Assembly: GCA_030141605.1 (NCBI GenBank)
Contig: JAQGDQ010000883.1
Location: forward strand, 20,621-84,620
Reading direction: 5' to 3'
DNA: 64,000 bases
Source of the DNA: Tubiluchus corallicola
Taxonomy: Eukaryota > Priapulida > Priapulimorpha > Priapulimorphida > Tubiluchidae
The notes under the pieces were generated by a model, which saw only the letters and a list, made by a program, of their open reading frames with translations, had not been told where the DNA came from and searched no databases. The first letter of the stretch is position 1. Every line of letters begins with the position of its first letter. The position numbers and the translations under genes are program-made. Positions 40,701 through 43,943 of the stretch are shown one piece after another.

Positions 40701-41612
40701 GGCACTAGCAGAAGCGAGCCAGGTGTGACATTGAAAATCACTAAACTGAAGGGTTAATGGGAACATTTTTAAAATCGTTTATTTCTCCCGTTTTGCTTTG
40801 CCAAAAATTAGCCAAAGAAATTTGTCGCATTTTCCATGTTTGTCACCAAACTGTGATGTTAGTGTTGGCAATCATCCGAATAGGTTTATATTAATTAATT
40901 AATTAATTGTTTATCTGAATTATTGGGTACTTATCATTTCAATCTTTAAAGGGGAAGAAAGGGCTGTTTTCCCTTAAAATTATCCCAAAAACTTTCCACA
41001 CTAACTTATATTACGTTGCATTATGCTTACTTGTTTGAAAGATTTGTGTAATTGAAAAAGAAAATTCTTAGTTAATTTAAAAATTCTCCTGCCAGAGTGC
41101 ACCACTGGTTCACCATAAAACACATTGATTTTACTGGCAATACAAAGTAATTTACATTTTTGCTTCGTTAGTGAAGAGTGTGCTACGAATGCTCTGATTA
41201 TTTTTCAAACTGTACACAAAGTTATCTAAAGTTATTTCAAACGATCTACTGTCAAAATGGCGGCGCCTAACAGGCGTCGTGTGAGTTTAAATTCTCTAGT
41301 TTTTATACAGCGTTACTGTTAATGCAAGCTCTGTGCAGAATAAGACAGCGTGTAAGTGATACGAAATTTGAGAACTAATTTTTAAGCTTTGTTTGCAAAG
41401 ATCATTTTCTTCTGCATTGAGTATCTCGTCTTTTTCAGATGAAGGAGAGAAATGATAATGTAACTAGTGCAAGCAGTGGTGAGTCCTCTCCGGAGTTCCG
41501 CGTCCGCAAACGCTTCGACTTTGAAGATGCCACCGATGATGGCGTAATGCACAGAAGAAAGAAGCTTCTTAGCAAAGCACAAAAAACTTCTTATTTCAGT
41601 CCACTGAATTGA
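1375..41612 (+). CDS. KIF4: Kinesin-4 family chromokinesin (KIF4), 24 exons, first exon missing
   Basis: This is a plus-end-directed microtubule motor of the kinesin-4 family. Known KIF4 proteins act on chromosomes and the central spindle, with condensin and PRC1 as partners. I joined 24 exons by GT-AG sites and codon phase; they sum to 3591 nt with no frame break. In-window residues 48-55 are the P-loop GQTGSGKT, 163-170 are switch I (N..SSRSH), and 196-201 are switch II DLAGSE. The neck follows at about 300-314, then a long coiled coil to about 980, an acidic patch near 1010, a nine-cysteine domain at 1047-1079, and a C-terminal TSYFSPL resembling the human TSFF end. With the missing N-terminus (about 45 residues) the length would be near 1240, against 1232 for human KIF4A. 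The cysteine domain separates it from KIF21 and KIF7/27. One oddity is His in place of the usual Tyr in the motor's L-E-I-Y-N-E motif. The first exon must lie upstream of the window. Confidence 0.96.
1490..2060. other. Intronic sequence, nothing recognised
   Basis: AT-rich intron between the exon a donor and the 53-bp array. I see no coding, RNA or repeat signal here. Confidence 0.6.
2063..6785. repeat. 53-bp minisatellite/satellite array, about 89 copies
   Basis: The unit runs from TATCTACAGT/TATCTGCAGT through CTCTACAGCTGCAG and TTGAATTACTTCACT to GATTGTTAC. Successive unit starts at 2116 and 2169 give a 53-bp period. A rare TTAAATTATTTCAC variant recurs at 2251, 2887, 4000, 4530, 5613 and 6302. 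Those spacings are exact multiples of 53 (12, 21, 10 and 13 units), except one that is 20 units plus 23 bp, explained by a 23-bp GTT-rich insertion at 5402-5424. Subtypes recur in the same order, showing block duplication. The array is within one KIF4 intron and has no long open frame. Confidence 0.98.
6786..7669. other. Intronic sequence with a short dispersed repeat
   Basis: No gene seen. Positions 7310-7620 contain repeated GACTCCGACTC-like text, ending TTTTTACCGACTCTAAC, that is also present at 17635-17705. It is an unclassified dispersed repeat, possibly another degraded transposon. Confidence 0.45.
7670..7854 (+). CDS. KIF4: KIF4 exon b: ATP-binding P-loop
   Basis: It encodes [20 protein letters not shown] and on to LLRVSFLE. 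The Walker A/P-loop GQTGSGKT is at 7696-7719 and intact. The acceptor is tttgcag and the donor is GTAAAT. The exon ends on a whole codon. The next intron (7855-9712) contains a LINE tail with a family A MITE inserted in it. Confidence 0.96.
8490..8593 (+). other. Isolated 34-codon ORF in intron, unknown
   Basis: An [26 protein letters not shown] then [15 protein letters not shown] precedes a LINE tail by about 220 bp. It could be the start of a small transposon-encoded protein or chance. I do not recognise it. Confidence 0.2.
8815..9640 (+). mobile_element. LINE 3' end interrupted by a family A MITE
   Basis: Positions 8935-9050 read, across one frameshift, [16 protein letters not shown] and [19 protein letters not shown]. 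This is the characteristic end of CR1/L2-type LINE ORF2 (W-N-x-LP ... FK..LK..L). The 3' UTR is split by the A copy at 9110-9544 and resumes with a GCGCTTTTGAA motif and a (ATT)n tail ending about 9623. Confidence 0.7.
9110..9544 (+). mobile_element. Family A MITE, full length
   Basis: It runs from CTGTGACGAGAAT (a variant of CAGGGATGAGAAT) to ATTCTCATCCCTG, near-perfect terminal inverted repeats. It shares its interior with copies at 1, 17144, 23629 and 38208. It has no coding capacity and is inserted in a LINE 3' UTR. Confidence 0.85.
9713..9799 (+). CDS. KIF4: KIF4 exon c: motor loop after E-I-Y-N-E position
   Basis: It encodes 29 residues starting [12 protein letters not shown] and ending [11 protein letters not shown], aligned to kinesin-4 IYNEEILDLL...IREDPKEGIK. 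His replaces the Tyr that is nearly universal here. The acceptor is gttag, the donor is gtattt, and both ends are in phase 0. The following intron contains a CT microsatellite. Confidence 0.94.
10320..10328. repeat. Poly(C) run
   Basis: A run of cytosines in the KIF4 intron at about 10317-10329, of a kind where read or assembly length may be unreliable. Confidence 0.6.
10645..10870. repeat. (CT)n microsatellite
   Basis: A nearly pure CT tract of about 150 bp, with a CCCTCCC interruption at 10710-10725 and a T-rich decaying tail. It gives long spurious Leu/Ser or Arg/Glu frames. It is in the KIF4 intron before exon d. Confidence 0.97.
11036..11199 (+). CDS. KIF4: KIF4 exon d: switch I
   Basis: It encodes [20 protein letters not shown] through [20 protein letters not shown]. 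The nucleotide-sensing switch I NRTSSRSH lies at 11135-11158 and is intact. The donor gtaaga follows two bases of a Thr codon that is completed at 13801. The next intron starts with a 72-bp tandem repeat. Confidence 0.96.
11262..12065. repeat. 72-bp tandem repeat plus shared flank (element K, copy 1)
   Basis: Units of about 72 bp (AGGAAAGAACAAGTCAC ... TATGTTGGG ... ACTGTTATCACTTAAAC) occupy 11262-11680, about 6 copies. The downstream 11690-12060 is homologous to 28690-29120 behind the larger array. So this is a two-copy dispersed element with an internal tandem array, a layout known in some Helitron-like elements; no Helitron ends were identified. Confidence 0.85.
12236..13130. mobile_element. 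Head-to-head pair of family G copies
   Basis: Positions 12390-12720 (minus) and 12840-13110 (plus) are inverted copies of the same block, including AAATGGCTG, GCATTCGTAGC, and ATCTTGTTGACAAGAT versus ATCTTGTCAATAAGAT. The whole region can fold back on itself. Single copies lie at 18410, 33845 and 40965. No terminal repeats were resolved. Confidence 0.65.
13801..13895 (+). CDS. KIF4: KIF4 exon e: switch II
   Basis: It encodes [20 protein letters not shown] and on to EGERFKEG. The switch II motif DLAGSE is intact, and [13 protein letters not shown] matches kinesin-4 KKTKAEGDRLKEG. The acceptor is tttccag and the donor is gttttt, a weak donor supported by the exact phase-1 join to 15720. The following intron holds a 26-bp minisatellite and a 239-bp duplication. 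Confidence 0.95.
13982..14670. repeat. 26-bp minisatellite with CACGTG
   Basis: About 26 units of GTTCCACGTGTCCATGAATC + TTATAT, with CACGTG, CATGTG and CACGAG subtypes recurring in order. It follows a short (GT)n tract at 13962-13980. It sits in the KIF4 intron after exon e. Confidence 0.97.
14909..15244 (-). mobile_element. hAT-like family C MITE, truncated
   Basis: It starts TAGAGGTGATCATTTTCTAC, the counterpart of the right end of the complete copy at 50300-50717. It shares TTCGAA-rich sequence and a CAGCTAAATTATGCTAATTG block. The other terminus is not present. Confidence 0.75.
15239..15692. repeat. 239-bp tandem duplication
   Basis: The segment beginning AATCTTAATTAAATAATG at 15241 recurs from 15480 with only a few differences, as far as CTTGCTGCACATTT. 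It is immediately upstream of exon f's acceptor and is probably a recent local duplication. Confidence 0.95.
15720..15839 (+). CDS. KIF4: KIF4 exon f: microtubule-binding alpha4-alpha5 region
   Basis: It encodes [20 protein letters not shown] and on to [13 protein letters not shown], among the best-conserved kinesin stretches. The acceptor is tttgtag and the donor is gtacat. The last base begins the Asp codon completed at 16954. A 5S rRNA-derived sequence begins only about 30 bp into the following intron. Confidence 0.96.
15870..15989 (+). pseudogene. 5S rRNA-derived sequence
   Basis: This 120-bp stretch follows animal 5S rRNA throughout: CTACGGCCATATCACGTTGA, TCTGATCACCGAAGTTAAGC, CCTGGTTAGTACTTGGATGG, then CCAGGTGCTGTAGG. 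The box A and box C promoter segments are well kept, but the intermediate GTCGGGC-like segment is replaced by ATATAAAG. No T-run terminator follows directly; GC-rich sequence continues to about 16440. It is best read as a 5S-headed retroelement (SINE3-like) or pseudogene rather than a working 5S gene. Confidence 0.85.
15990..16445 (+). mobile_element. GC-rich body attached to the 5S sequence
   Basis: The composition jumps to GC-rich right after the 5S block and falls back to AT-rich near 16440. It contains several short ORFs but no recognised domain. It probably belongs to the same retroposed unit as the 5S head. Confidence 0.5.
16758..16836 (+). tRNA. tRNA-like sequence, probably pseudogene or SINE head
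   Basis: Perfect matches to the Pol III A box (TAGTCTAACAG, 16765-16775) and B box (GGTTCAAATCC, 16805-16815) lie at near-tRNA spacing, followed by a T run at 16830-16835. The T arm forms four pairs, but the acceptor stem pairs poorly (GACTGTG against CTCGCCC) and no clean anticodon arm is seen. Confidence 0.4.
16954..17129 (+). CDS. KIF4: KIF4 exon g: end of motor and neck
   Basis: It encodes [20 protein letters not shown] and on to [20 protein letters not shown], the canonical end of a kinesin-4 motor, then [15 protein letters not shown] of the neck. The donor gtgaga at 17130 is followed only 14 bp later by the family A MITE (17144-17619). Confidence 0.97.
17144..17619 (+). mobile_element. 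Family A MITE, full length
   Basis: It runs from CAGGGAGGAGAAT to ATTCTCATCCCTG. It begins 14 bp after the exon g donor, so the insertion just missed the splice site. No convincing target duplication. Confidence 0.88.
17847..17911 (+). CDS. KIF4: KIF4 exon h: neck/coiled-coil start
   Basis: It encodes [21 protein letters not shown] plus two bases of Gly. This matches the short VQQLQVLLLQAHGG region of human KIF4A. The acceptor is ttacag and the donor gtaagt. The next intron carries the long-TIR element F. Confidence 0.9.
19057..19085 (-). other. Perfect 12-bp hairpin downstream of the HSE/TATA cluster
   Basis: TTAGTGTAATAT and ATATTACACTAA flank a five-base loop. It is about 115-145 bp downstream of the TATA box on the minus strand, and an AATAAA (minus) follows near 19005. 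Possibly part of a short transcription unit. Confidence 0.5.
19196..19292 (-). promoter_or_regulatory. Heat-shock-promoter-like cluster (HSEs plus TATA)
   Basis: Read on the minus strand there are three heat-shock elements. One at 19274-19291 has GAA-TTC units with one weak unit; one at 19235-19247 is GAATTTTCTGGAA; one at 19216-19228 is TTCTGGAAGCTTC. The last two are perfect three-unit sites. They are followed within 10 bp by a TATA box, CTATATAAGG (about 19198-19207). This spacing is that of animal hsp promoters. No long ORF lies downstream. Confidence 0.65.
19857..19902 (+). CDS. KIF4: KIF4 exon i: short coiled-coil exon
   Basis: This 46-base exon encodes [15 protein letters not shown], aligned with human [20 protein letters not shown]. 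The acceptor ttttacag and donor gtaaga are strong, and it completes the Gly codon split at 17911. Confidence 0.9.
20676..20746 (-). pseudogene. Partial 5S rRNA-derived fragment, antisense
   Basis: On the minus strand it reads CACCGGTTCTCGTCTGATCA, GAAGTTAAGCAACGTAGAGC, then CTGGTTAGTACTTGGACGGG, covering the central and C-box portion of 5S rRNA. Both ends are missing. It is a second, independent 5S-derived copy in the KIF4 locus. Confidence 0.75.
21149..21285 (+). CDS. KIF4: KIF4 exon j: stalk coiled coil
   Basis: It encodes [20 protein letters not shown] through [19 protein letters not shown]. This continues the stalk (human [20 protein letters not shown]). The acceptor is ttttcag; the donor gtaatg splits a Gly codon. 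The following intron (3.4 kb) holds family A, hAT-B and piggyBac-like MITEs and a LINE tail. Confidence 0.92.
21322..21412 (+). mobile_element. Family A MITE 5' fragment
   Basis: It begins CCAGGAATGAGAATTTTC and continues GGAAGACCAG..TGCCATTTTTGTA, then stops at AATTCGTTGA, abutting unrelated sequence just before a hAT-B MITE. It starts 36 bp after the exon j donor. Confidence 0.75.
21452..21934. mobile_element. hAT-like MITE family B, copy 1
   Basis: Ends are CAGGGGTGAGCAAATT and TTTGCACACCCCTA. The flanking 8-bp duplication is GCATAAAC (21444-21451) and GCATAAGC (21935-21942), one mismatch. GGCCCGG-like subterminal motifs occur at both ends. Non-autonomous. Confidence 0.9.
22060..22690 (+). 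mobile_element. LINE tail with three 72-74-bp tandem repeats in 3' UTR
   Basis: Positions 22073-22312 encode [20 protein letters not shown] and more, the C-x-HFLL-CP pattern typical of the C-terminus of non-LTR reverse transcriptases. The end is intact (stop at 22310-22312). The segment CTAATGTAATCTTGTAGTAA repeats three times between 22390 and 22605. 5'-truncated. Confidence 0.7.
23629..24068 (+). mobile_element. Family A MITE with probable target duplication
   Basis: It begins CAGGGATGAGAATTTTCC and ends ATTCTCATCCA. It is flanked by TACTTGAT (23621-23628) and CACTTGAT (24069-24076), supporting a hAT-type 8-bp duplication for this family. Confidence 0.85.
24117..24581. mobile_element. piggyBac-like MITE E, copy 1
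   Basis: It is bounded by TTAA on both sides (24117-24120, 24578-24581), with terminal repeats CCCTTTTAGTCCC and GGGTATGAAAGGG. It is near-identical, inverted, to 45837-46281. The TTAA duplication plus CCC ends are the piggyBac signature. No transposase. Confidence 0.88.
24643..24991 (+). CDS. KIF4: KIF4 exon k: stalk, largest exon
   Basis: This 349-base exon encodes [20 protein letters not shown], a Ser/Pro-rich break ([14 protein letters not shown]), and a helical [20 protein letters not shown] that matches human [20 protein letters not shown]. The acceptor is ttttag and the donor gtgaga. Its acceptor is about 60 bp downstream of the piggyBac-like MITE. Confidence 0.93.
25235..25379. mobile_element. 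Family A/H-related fragment, interrupted by hAT-B
   Basis: It contains CAATTGACTCAAAAACACC and AATAACTCTGCATAAAGTA as in the shared A/H core. It is cut by the hAT-B copy that follows at 25388, an example of nesting. Confidence 0.55.
25388..25836. mobile_element. hAT-like MITE family B, copy 2
   Basis: Ends are CAGGGGTGTAATCC and TTTGCACACCCGTG. It has a perfect 8-bp duplication CTTTACAT at 25380-25387 and 25837-25844. It is inverted relative to copy 1. Confidence 0.93.
26219..26236. repeat. Poly(G) run
   Basis: A G-rich homopolymer in the KIF4 intron before exon l; potentially G-quadruplex forming and prone to sequencing length error. Confidence 0.7.
26511..26759 (+). CDS. KIF4: KIF4 exon l: stalk coiled coil
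   Basis: It encodes [20 protein letters not shown] and [20 protein letters not shown], aligned with human [20 protein letters not shown]. It ends QLRNEIL. The donor gttcgt is weak but frame and homology fix it. Both ends are phase 0. Confidence 0.93.
27541..27735 (+). CDS. KIF4: KIF4 exon m: conserved basic coiled-coil block
   Basis: It encodes [40 protein letters not shown] and VVLRRKTEQ. This is nearly collinear with human [35 protein letters not shown] and is a hallmark of KIF4. If the following intron were retained, the frame would run into the 72-bp repeat, which stays open for about 95 codons. Confidence 0.96.
27828..29125. repeat. 72-bp tandem repeat plus shared flank (element K, copy 2)
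   Basis: About 11-12 units of the same 72-bp repeat as at 11262, from 27828 to 28680, then a flank homologous to 11690-12060. Because 72 is divisible by three, one frame stays open, giving a 24-residue periodic peptide ([20 protein letters not shown]-type). That is a by-product of the period rather than a gene. Confidence 0.9.
29564..29677 (+). CDS. KIF4: KIF4 exon n: stalk, lysine-rich
   Basis: It encodes [20 protein letters not shown] and on to GIGTRIR, matching human [18 protein letters not shown]. The run of Lys residues is consistent with the basic region that carries the nuclear localisation signal in known KIF4 proteins. A PIF/Harbinger-like MITE starts 46 bp downstream. Confidence 0.93.
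29723..30259. mobile_element. PIF/Harbinger-like MITE
   Basis: Terminal repeats GGCCCATTTCACAGT and GTGTGAAATGGGTT are flanked by a 3-bp duplication TAA (29720-29722, 30260-30262). A TWA duplication with GG-starting ends fits PIF/Harbinger. Single copy here, no transposase. Confidence 0.7.
30590..30866. mobile_element. Orphan arm of element F
   Basis: It runs from AACAGCTAGCTAGAATC to AGAAAGGCTTATT and matches the right arm of F (19380-19647) in order and orientation. The other half is absent. It ends about 20 bp before the exon o acceptor. Confidence 0.8.
30885..31031 (+). CDS. KIF4: KIF4 exon o: NWL..E/EAKRHL block
   Basis: It encodes [20 protein letters not shown] and on to LENFRPPSK. 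Human [20 protein letters not shown] is almost identical, making this one of the strongest KIF4 identifiers. The acceptor cacag lies 20-25 bp after the end of an orphan F-element arm. Confidence 0.96.
31120..31232 (+). CDS. KIF4: KIF4 exon p: stalk coiled coil
   Basis: It encodes [20 protein letters not shown] and on to [11 protein letters not shown], helical and charged. The intron before it is only 88 bp, the shortest in the gene. The donor gttagt splits an Arg codon completed at 32388. Confidence 0.88.
31345..31806. mobile_element. Tigger/pogo-like MITE D1
   Basis: Terminal repeats CAGTGGCCGCTGCTTATTAT and its inverse ATAAGCGGCTGCCACTG extend about 26 bp, flanked by TA on both sides. The repeated TTAATATGGACA motif inside is typical of Tigger-derived MITEs. 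No transposase. Confidence 0.85.
31853..32100. mobile_element. Family A 3' fragment (to 31911) next to an inverted family G fragment
   Basis: ACCCCAAAACCCCCGGCCTG through TCATTCTCATTCCTG is the A right end. It is followed by GTGTTTTTTGGTGAGTCAG, the G block in inverse orientation. The same A-then-G order occurs at the window start (1-512). Confidence 0.6.
32388..32517 (+). CDS. KIF4: KIF4 exon q: IADLQQKL block
   Basis: It encodes [20 protein letters not shown] and [20 protein letters not shown], matching human AQIADLQQKLLDAESED...EAKCALKYL. The acceptor is tatcag and the donor gtataa. Confidence 0.95.
32788..33277. mobile_element. hAT-like MITE family B, copy 3
   Basis: CAGGGGTGTGCAAATT and TTTGCACACCCCTG are perfect mirror ends. 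A perfect 8-bp duplication CGTTACAG lies at 32780-32787 and 33278-33285. It is the longest and best-preserved copy (490 bp). Confidence 0.95.
33426..33596 (+). CDS. KIF4: KIF4 exon r: stalk coiled coil
   Basis: It encodes [20 protein letters not shown] and on to [15 protein letters not shown], strongly heptad-like. The acceptor attag lies 149 bp downstream of the end of a hAT-B MITE. The donor is gtaaga. Confidence 0.88.
33845..34740. mobile_element. Family G copies flanking a family H fragment
   Basis: G in plus orientation at 33845-34240, an H/A-core fragment at 34245-34500 (including TTGTCCGATTTTTCCAATAT), then G in minus orientation at 34500-34740. The order repeats the G+H association at 385-637. 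Confidence 0.6.
34794..34886 (+). CDS. KIF4: KIF4 exon s: YLLRQL block
   Basis: It encodes [20 protein letters not shown] and on to NLLQKLEFQ, aligned with human [20 protein letters not shown]. The acceptor is caacag, the donor gtagat, both phase 0. The next intron contains telomere-like repeats and a Tigger-like element. Confidence 0.9.
35039..35211. repeat. Telomere-like interstitial repeat
   Basis: CCTAACCCTAAC units alternate with CACTAATCATAG to give a 17-29-bp mixed repeat. The CCCTAA core equals the animal telomere repeat on the other strand. Only about 170 bp, in the KIF4 intron after exon s. Confidence 0.85.
35716..36161. mobile_element. Tigger/pogo-like MITE D2
   Basis: The ends CAGTCTAGACTCGTTATCTC and its imperfect inverse AATAACGAGGCTAGACTA are flanked by TA (35714-35715, 36162-36163). 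Repeated GGCGA..TAACGAG motifs lie inside. Confidence 0.85.
36276..36458 (+). CDS. KIF4: KIF4 exon t: end of coiled coil into tail
   Basis: It encodes [20 protein letters not shown], then [20 protein letters not shown] and SPFAPPAKA. The sequence changes from heptads to a Ser/Pro-rich linker, as at the stalk-tail boundary of KIF4. The donor is gtaaga. Confidence 0.9.
37004..37180 (+). CDS. KIF4: KIF4 exon u: acidic tail segment
   Basis: It encodes [20 protein letters not shown], an acidic [12 protein letters not shown], and a basic [15 protein letters not shown]. Human KIF4A has an acidic DDDEGDDEEWKP in the same place before its Cys-rich domain. Confidence 0.9.
38208..38684 (+). mobile_element. 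Family A MITE, full length
   Basis: It runs from CAGGGATGAGAAT to ATTCTCATCCCTG, a perfect 13-bp inverted pair, with all internal landmarks of the family. It lies in the intron before the Cys-rich-domain exon. No convincing target duplication. Confidence 0.92.
38973..39122 (+). CDS. KIF4: KIF4 exon v: cysteine-rich domain
   Basis: It encodes fifty residues with nine cysteines, spaced C-x-C-x4-C-x4-C-x-C-x6-C-x3-C-x-C-x4-C at in-window residues 1047-1079. The spacing follows the KIF4 cysteine-rich domain, which in human KIF4A binds chromosomes and has been described as coordinating an iron-sulfur cluster. The acceptor is ttttag followed by cagcag, so a 3-base alternative acceptor (one Gln fewer) is possible. 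The next intron has a 56-bp minisatellite. Confidence 0.95.
39225..39982. repeat. 56-bp minisatellite
   Basis: About 13 units of CTTGCAGAATCTGTCCCACA + ATTGTGCAAGTATGGTGAAT + CACTTCTGTTATAATG, with unit starts at 39441, 39497 and 39553. Each unit carries the palindrome CACAATTGTG. Located in the KIF4 intron after exon v. Confidence 0.96.
40361..40516 (+). CDS. KIF4: KIF4 exon w: tail after Cys-rich domain
   Basis: It encodes [20 protein letters not shown] and [20 protein letters not shown], Ser/Thr-rich with S-P sites. It has no strong family similarity but good splice sites (attccag, gtatgc) and an exact phase fit between flanking exons. Confidence 0.8.
40965..41375 (+). mobile_element. Family G copy
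   Basis: It contains the G landmarks TCCCAAAAACTTTCC, GTGCACCACTGGTTCACC, GTGCTACGAATGCTCTGATT, AAAATGGCGG and GCAAGCTCTGTGCAGAATAA. It ends about 60 bp before the last KIF4 exon. Confidence 0.65.
41439..41612 (+). CDS. KIF4: KIF4 last coding exon with stop
   Basis: It encodes [20 protein letters not shown], then [14 protein letters not shown], a basic [11 protein letters not shown], and TSYFSPLN before TGA at 41610-41612. Human KIF4A ends with a comparable [20 protein letters not shown]. The acceptor is tttttcag. No polyadenylation signal could be assigned with confidence. Confidence 0.88.
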   Translation: MKERNDNVTSASSGESSPEFRVRKRFDFEDATDDGVMHRRKKLLSKAQKTSYFSPLN

Positions 41613-41985
41613 CACGGATTAACTGCGGGGACTGCGACATTTTTGCTCTTTTCCACTTTGATTCCAATCGTCTATGAAGTTTTATTCCTTGTTCATAGCC
41701 TGTCTTTACACATTTTGCTTTTAAGCTATAATGCGGTGCTGCCATCTATGTGCAGTTAGACAAACTCGTATTCCGTCATCTGCATTTCATAGTTTTGGTT
41801 TGTGCAGAATTTTTTGTACTTGTGAAAAATCACGTTCGTCTTTGCAAAGTGTGGCTGGTTTGTCTAACGAGAAGTTAATGAAGTTAACGATGAAGCGGCG
41901 GTGAGACGTTGAGCAGCCATCTTGAATCCTGCTGTGTTCTTCGTCGTTGCACATTGTGTGTTAGTAGTGTAACTATAGGTGATTA

Positions 41986-42446
41986 CACTCGTATCTCGGT
42001 TTGCTGGACAAAAGCGGGGAGACGATGATCCGAATTTGCCGATTGTCCGTATTTCCCGATACTAAGCTATTACAGTAGGTGCCGTACGTGTAATAGACTC
42101 ACAGTAATGTAGAATCAATTGACTAATTGTTTCAAAAACATCTAGTACGGACCACACCTATAGAAAAGTATATAAAAACGGCAATTGACTAAAATAACTC
42201 TGCATAATTGACTCTATATTTTTTCCTCCAAACAATATTGTTAAATTATGAATATTAAACCACTTAACCACGTTAAAATACAAGCTACAGACGTGCCGTT
42301 ACACGCTGCTTGGTTACACTGATGTAATGATGTAAATAAAATGACGGCCCACCAACTAGCTGTTGCGTGACTTGTTTAACGGTCCAGATTTTGTCCGATT
42401 CTTCGATATCCGTAAAAGCGAGGTCTGGCAAACCAGGATATGAGTG
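41986..42446. mobile_element. Family H TA-flanked MITE, full length
   Basis: The ends CACTCGTATCTCGGTTTGCT and the inverse AACCAGGATATGAGTG are flanked by TA. Its core, including GATGTAATGATGTAAATAAA and CAATTGACTAA..AATAACTCTGCATAA, is shared in reverse with family A. Confidence 0.8.
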
Positions 42447-42570
42447 TATTGCATTGTTTCATAAGCACAATGACTCTAGGACACATTGTCTTTTCTTGCT
42501 AATAGCTTTGTGATGAGTGAATAGAGTTCACCAATCCTCTGTTCTGTGTTGTCTGCTCCCTTACTATGTA

Positions 42571-42985
42571 CAGTCGACCCTTGTTAAACCGGACCCAGTT
42601 AGCCCAGATATCGGATAAGATGGACGTCATCTGTGGTAAAGGAAACTGACCGATTTCCAACCGAGCCGGAGCGCTAAACACAACACGGCCTACCAACTCT
42701 CCACGAGCCAGTGACGGGCCGAAGCGGCTCGCGGTGCCGCCCAGGCTGCTACGATTCCCGCCAAAATTCAGTTTGCTTATCCCATCGAAAGCACTCGCTA
42801 ATTTCTTTATCCTCACAGGTTAACTATTTTAAAGTAATATACAGTATAGAATATAGTGCAATGTATATAGGCCTTATTAAGGTGATTATTCCTGTATAAT
42901 ATAGACCATATATAGGCATATCGGACAATCGGCTAAACCGGACCACCCACCCACCCAATTAGTCCGGTTTAACGAGGGTTGACTG
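42571..42985. mobile_element. Tigger/pogo-like MITE D3
   Basis: CAGTCGACCCTTGTTAAACC and the inverse GGTTTAACGAGGGTTGACTG are flanked by TA (42569-42570, 42986-42987). The start matches the general Tigger end style. No transposase. It lies 125 bp from family H. Confidence 0.88.
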
Positions 42986-43375
42986 TATAGTGTGTATATT
43001 AACATTGTACGTATTATGTAGTTTAGGTACATTTGTCAATAGTAGCTGCTCTTTCATTAAAAGTGCCTTGAGAATGACTCGTTCTTTTGTAAAATTCATC
43101 ATTTCTTGCTGGAATAATATTGTTGATAGAATAGATGTTATCTGTAGCTTTTTATTGCTCACGTTTGCTTAATGAACATGAACACTCTGCCAAATTATTG
43201 ATTTATTTATGATTGTTCACTTAGACTCTGTAATCTGCTTGTTTTTGCACGATTATTTTTTTATTTTCTTGGGCTAGAGTGACGAAGAAGTGATGTCGGT
43301 AAAATTTTCATGGATTCCATTGAAACTTTACTGATCCAAATCATTTTTTTATCACAGCCGCTTAAAAAGTTTTAT

Positions 43376-43541
43376 AGTTAAAACATCACAACTTTATTAA
43401 AACTTTTAATTTACGTAGCTTAGCTGGTTGTATGCTTGGAAAAATTTACCACTGACGACAGCAGTACCTCTATCAAAACGTTTGACATGATTCTTTTAGC
43501 AATGTAAATTGAAACTTTAACAAAGTTGTGATGTTTTAACT
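43376..43541. mobile_element. Small inverted-repeat element (166 bp)
   Basis: A perfect 20-bp inverted repeat, AGTTAAAACATCACAACTTT and its complement, extends imperfectly to about 45 bp. It could form a hairpin in either convergent 3' UTR. Confidence 0.8.
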
Positions 43542-43943
43542 GTAAGTGTTTTTAGTAATCTAGTTTATGAAATTGCATGTACATTATTTAACAATCGCAA
43601 ATAAATTATGTGTACAATAAATTGTTCTTATGCGTTTCCAAGTAAACATGTAAGCAACGAGATAAGTTTTTTCATAATAATTTTTACCACGGTATTTGAT
43701 TACACATAAATAATATCACTGTAATCCTACTCTACGTTCCCTAAATTACAAATTCATAACTGAACATTCTAGTGCACATGACATTGTTTTTCAGTACGGC
43801 GGCGTATCTACAGCATTTGGCAGTATTTACAAATATTTACATCGTATCACTATCGTGCTGCACTTTTGTACATAATAATTAAGTCCAAATAGCTGCATCT
43901 CTGTAACGATGCTTGTCGAGAGTTTATCCACCTATTATGACTA

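Larger units (their letters stand above)
41613..43943. other. Convergent intergenic region between KIF4 and PTGR1-like gene
   Basis: About 2.3 kb separates the two stop codons. It must contain both 3' UTRs and polyadenylation sites. AATAAA occurs on the plus strand near 43600 and 43615 and its complement near 43200 and 43390, but none can be assigned. Three inverted-repeat elements (H, D3 and a small MITE) lie inside. Confidence 0.7.
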
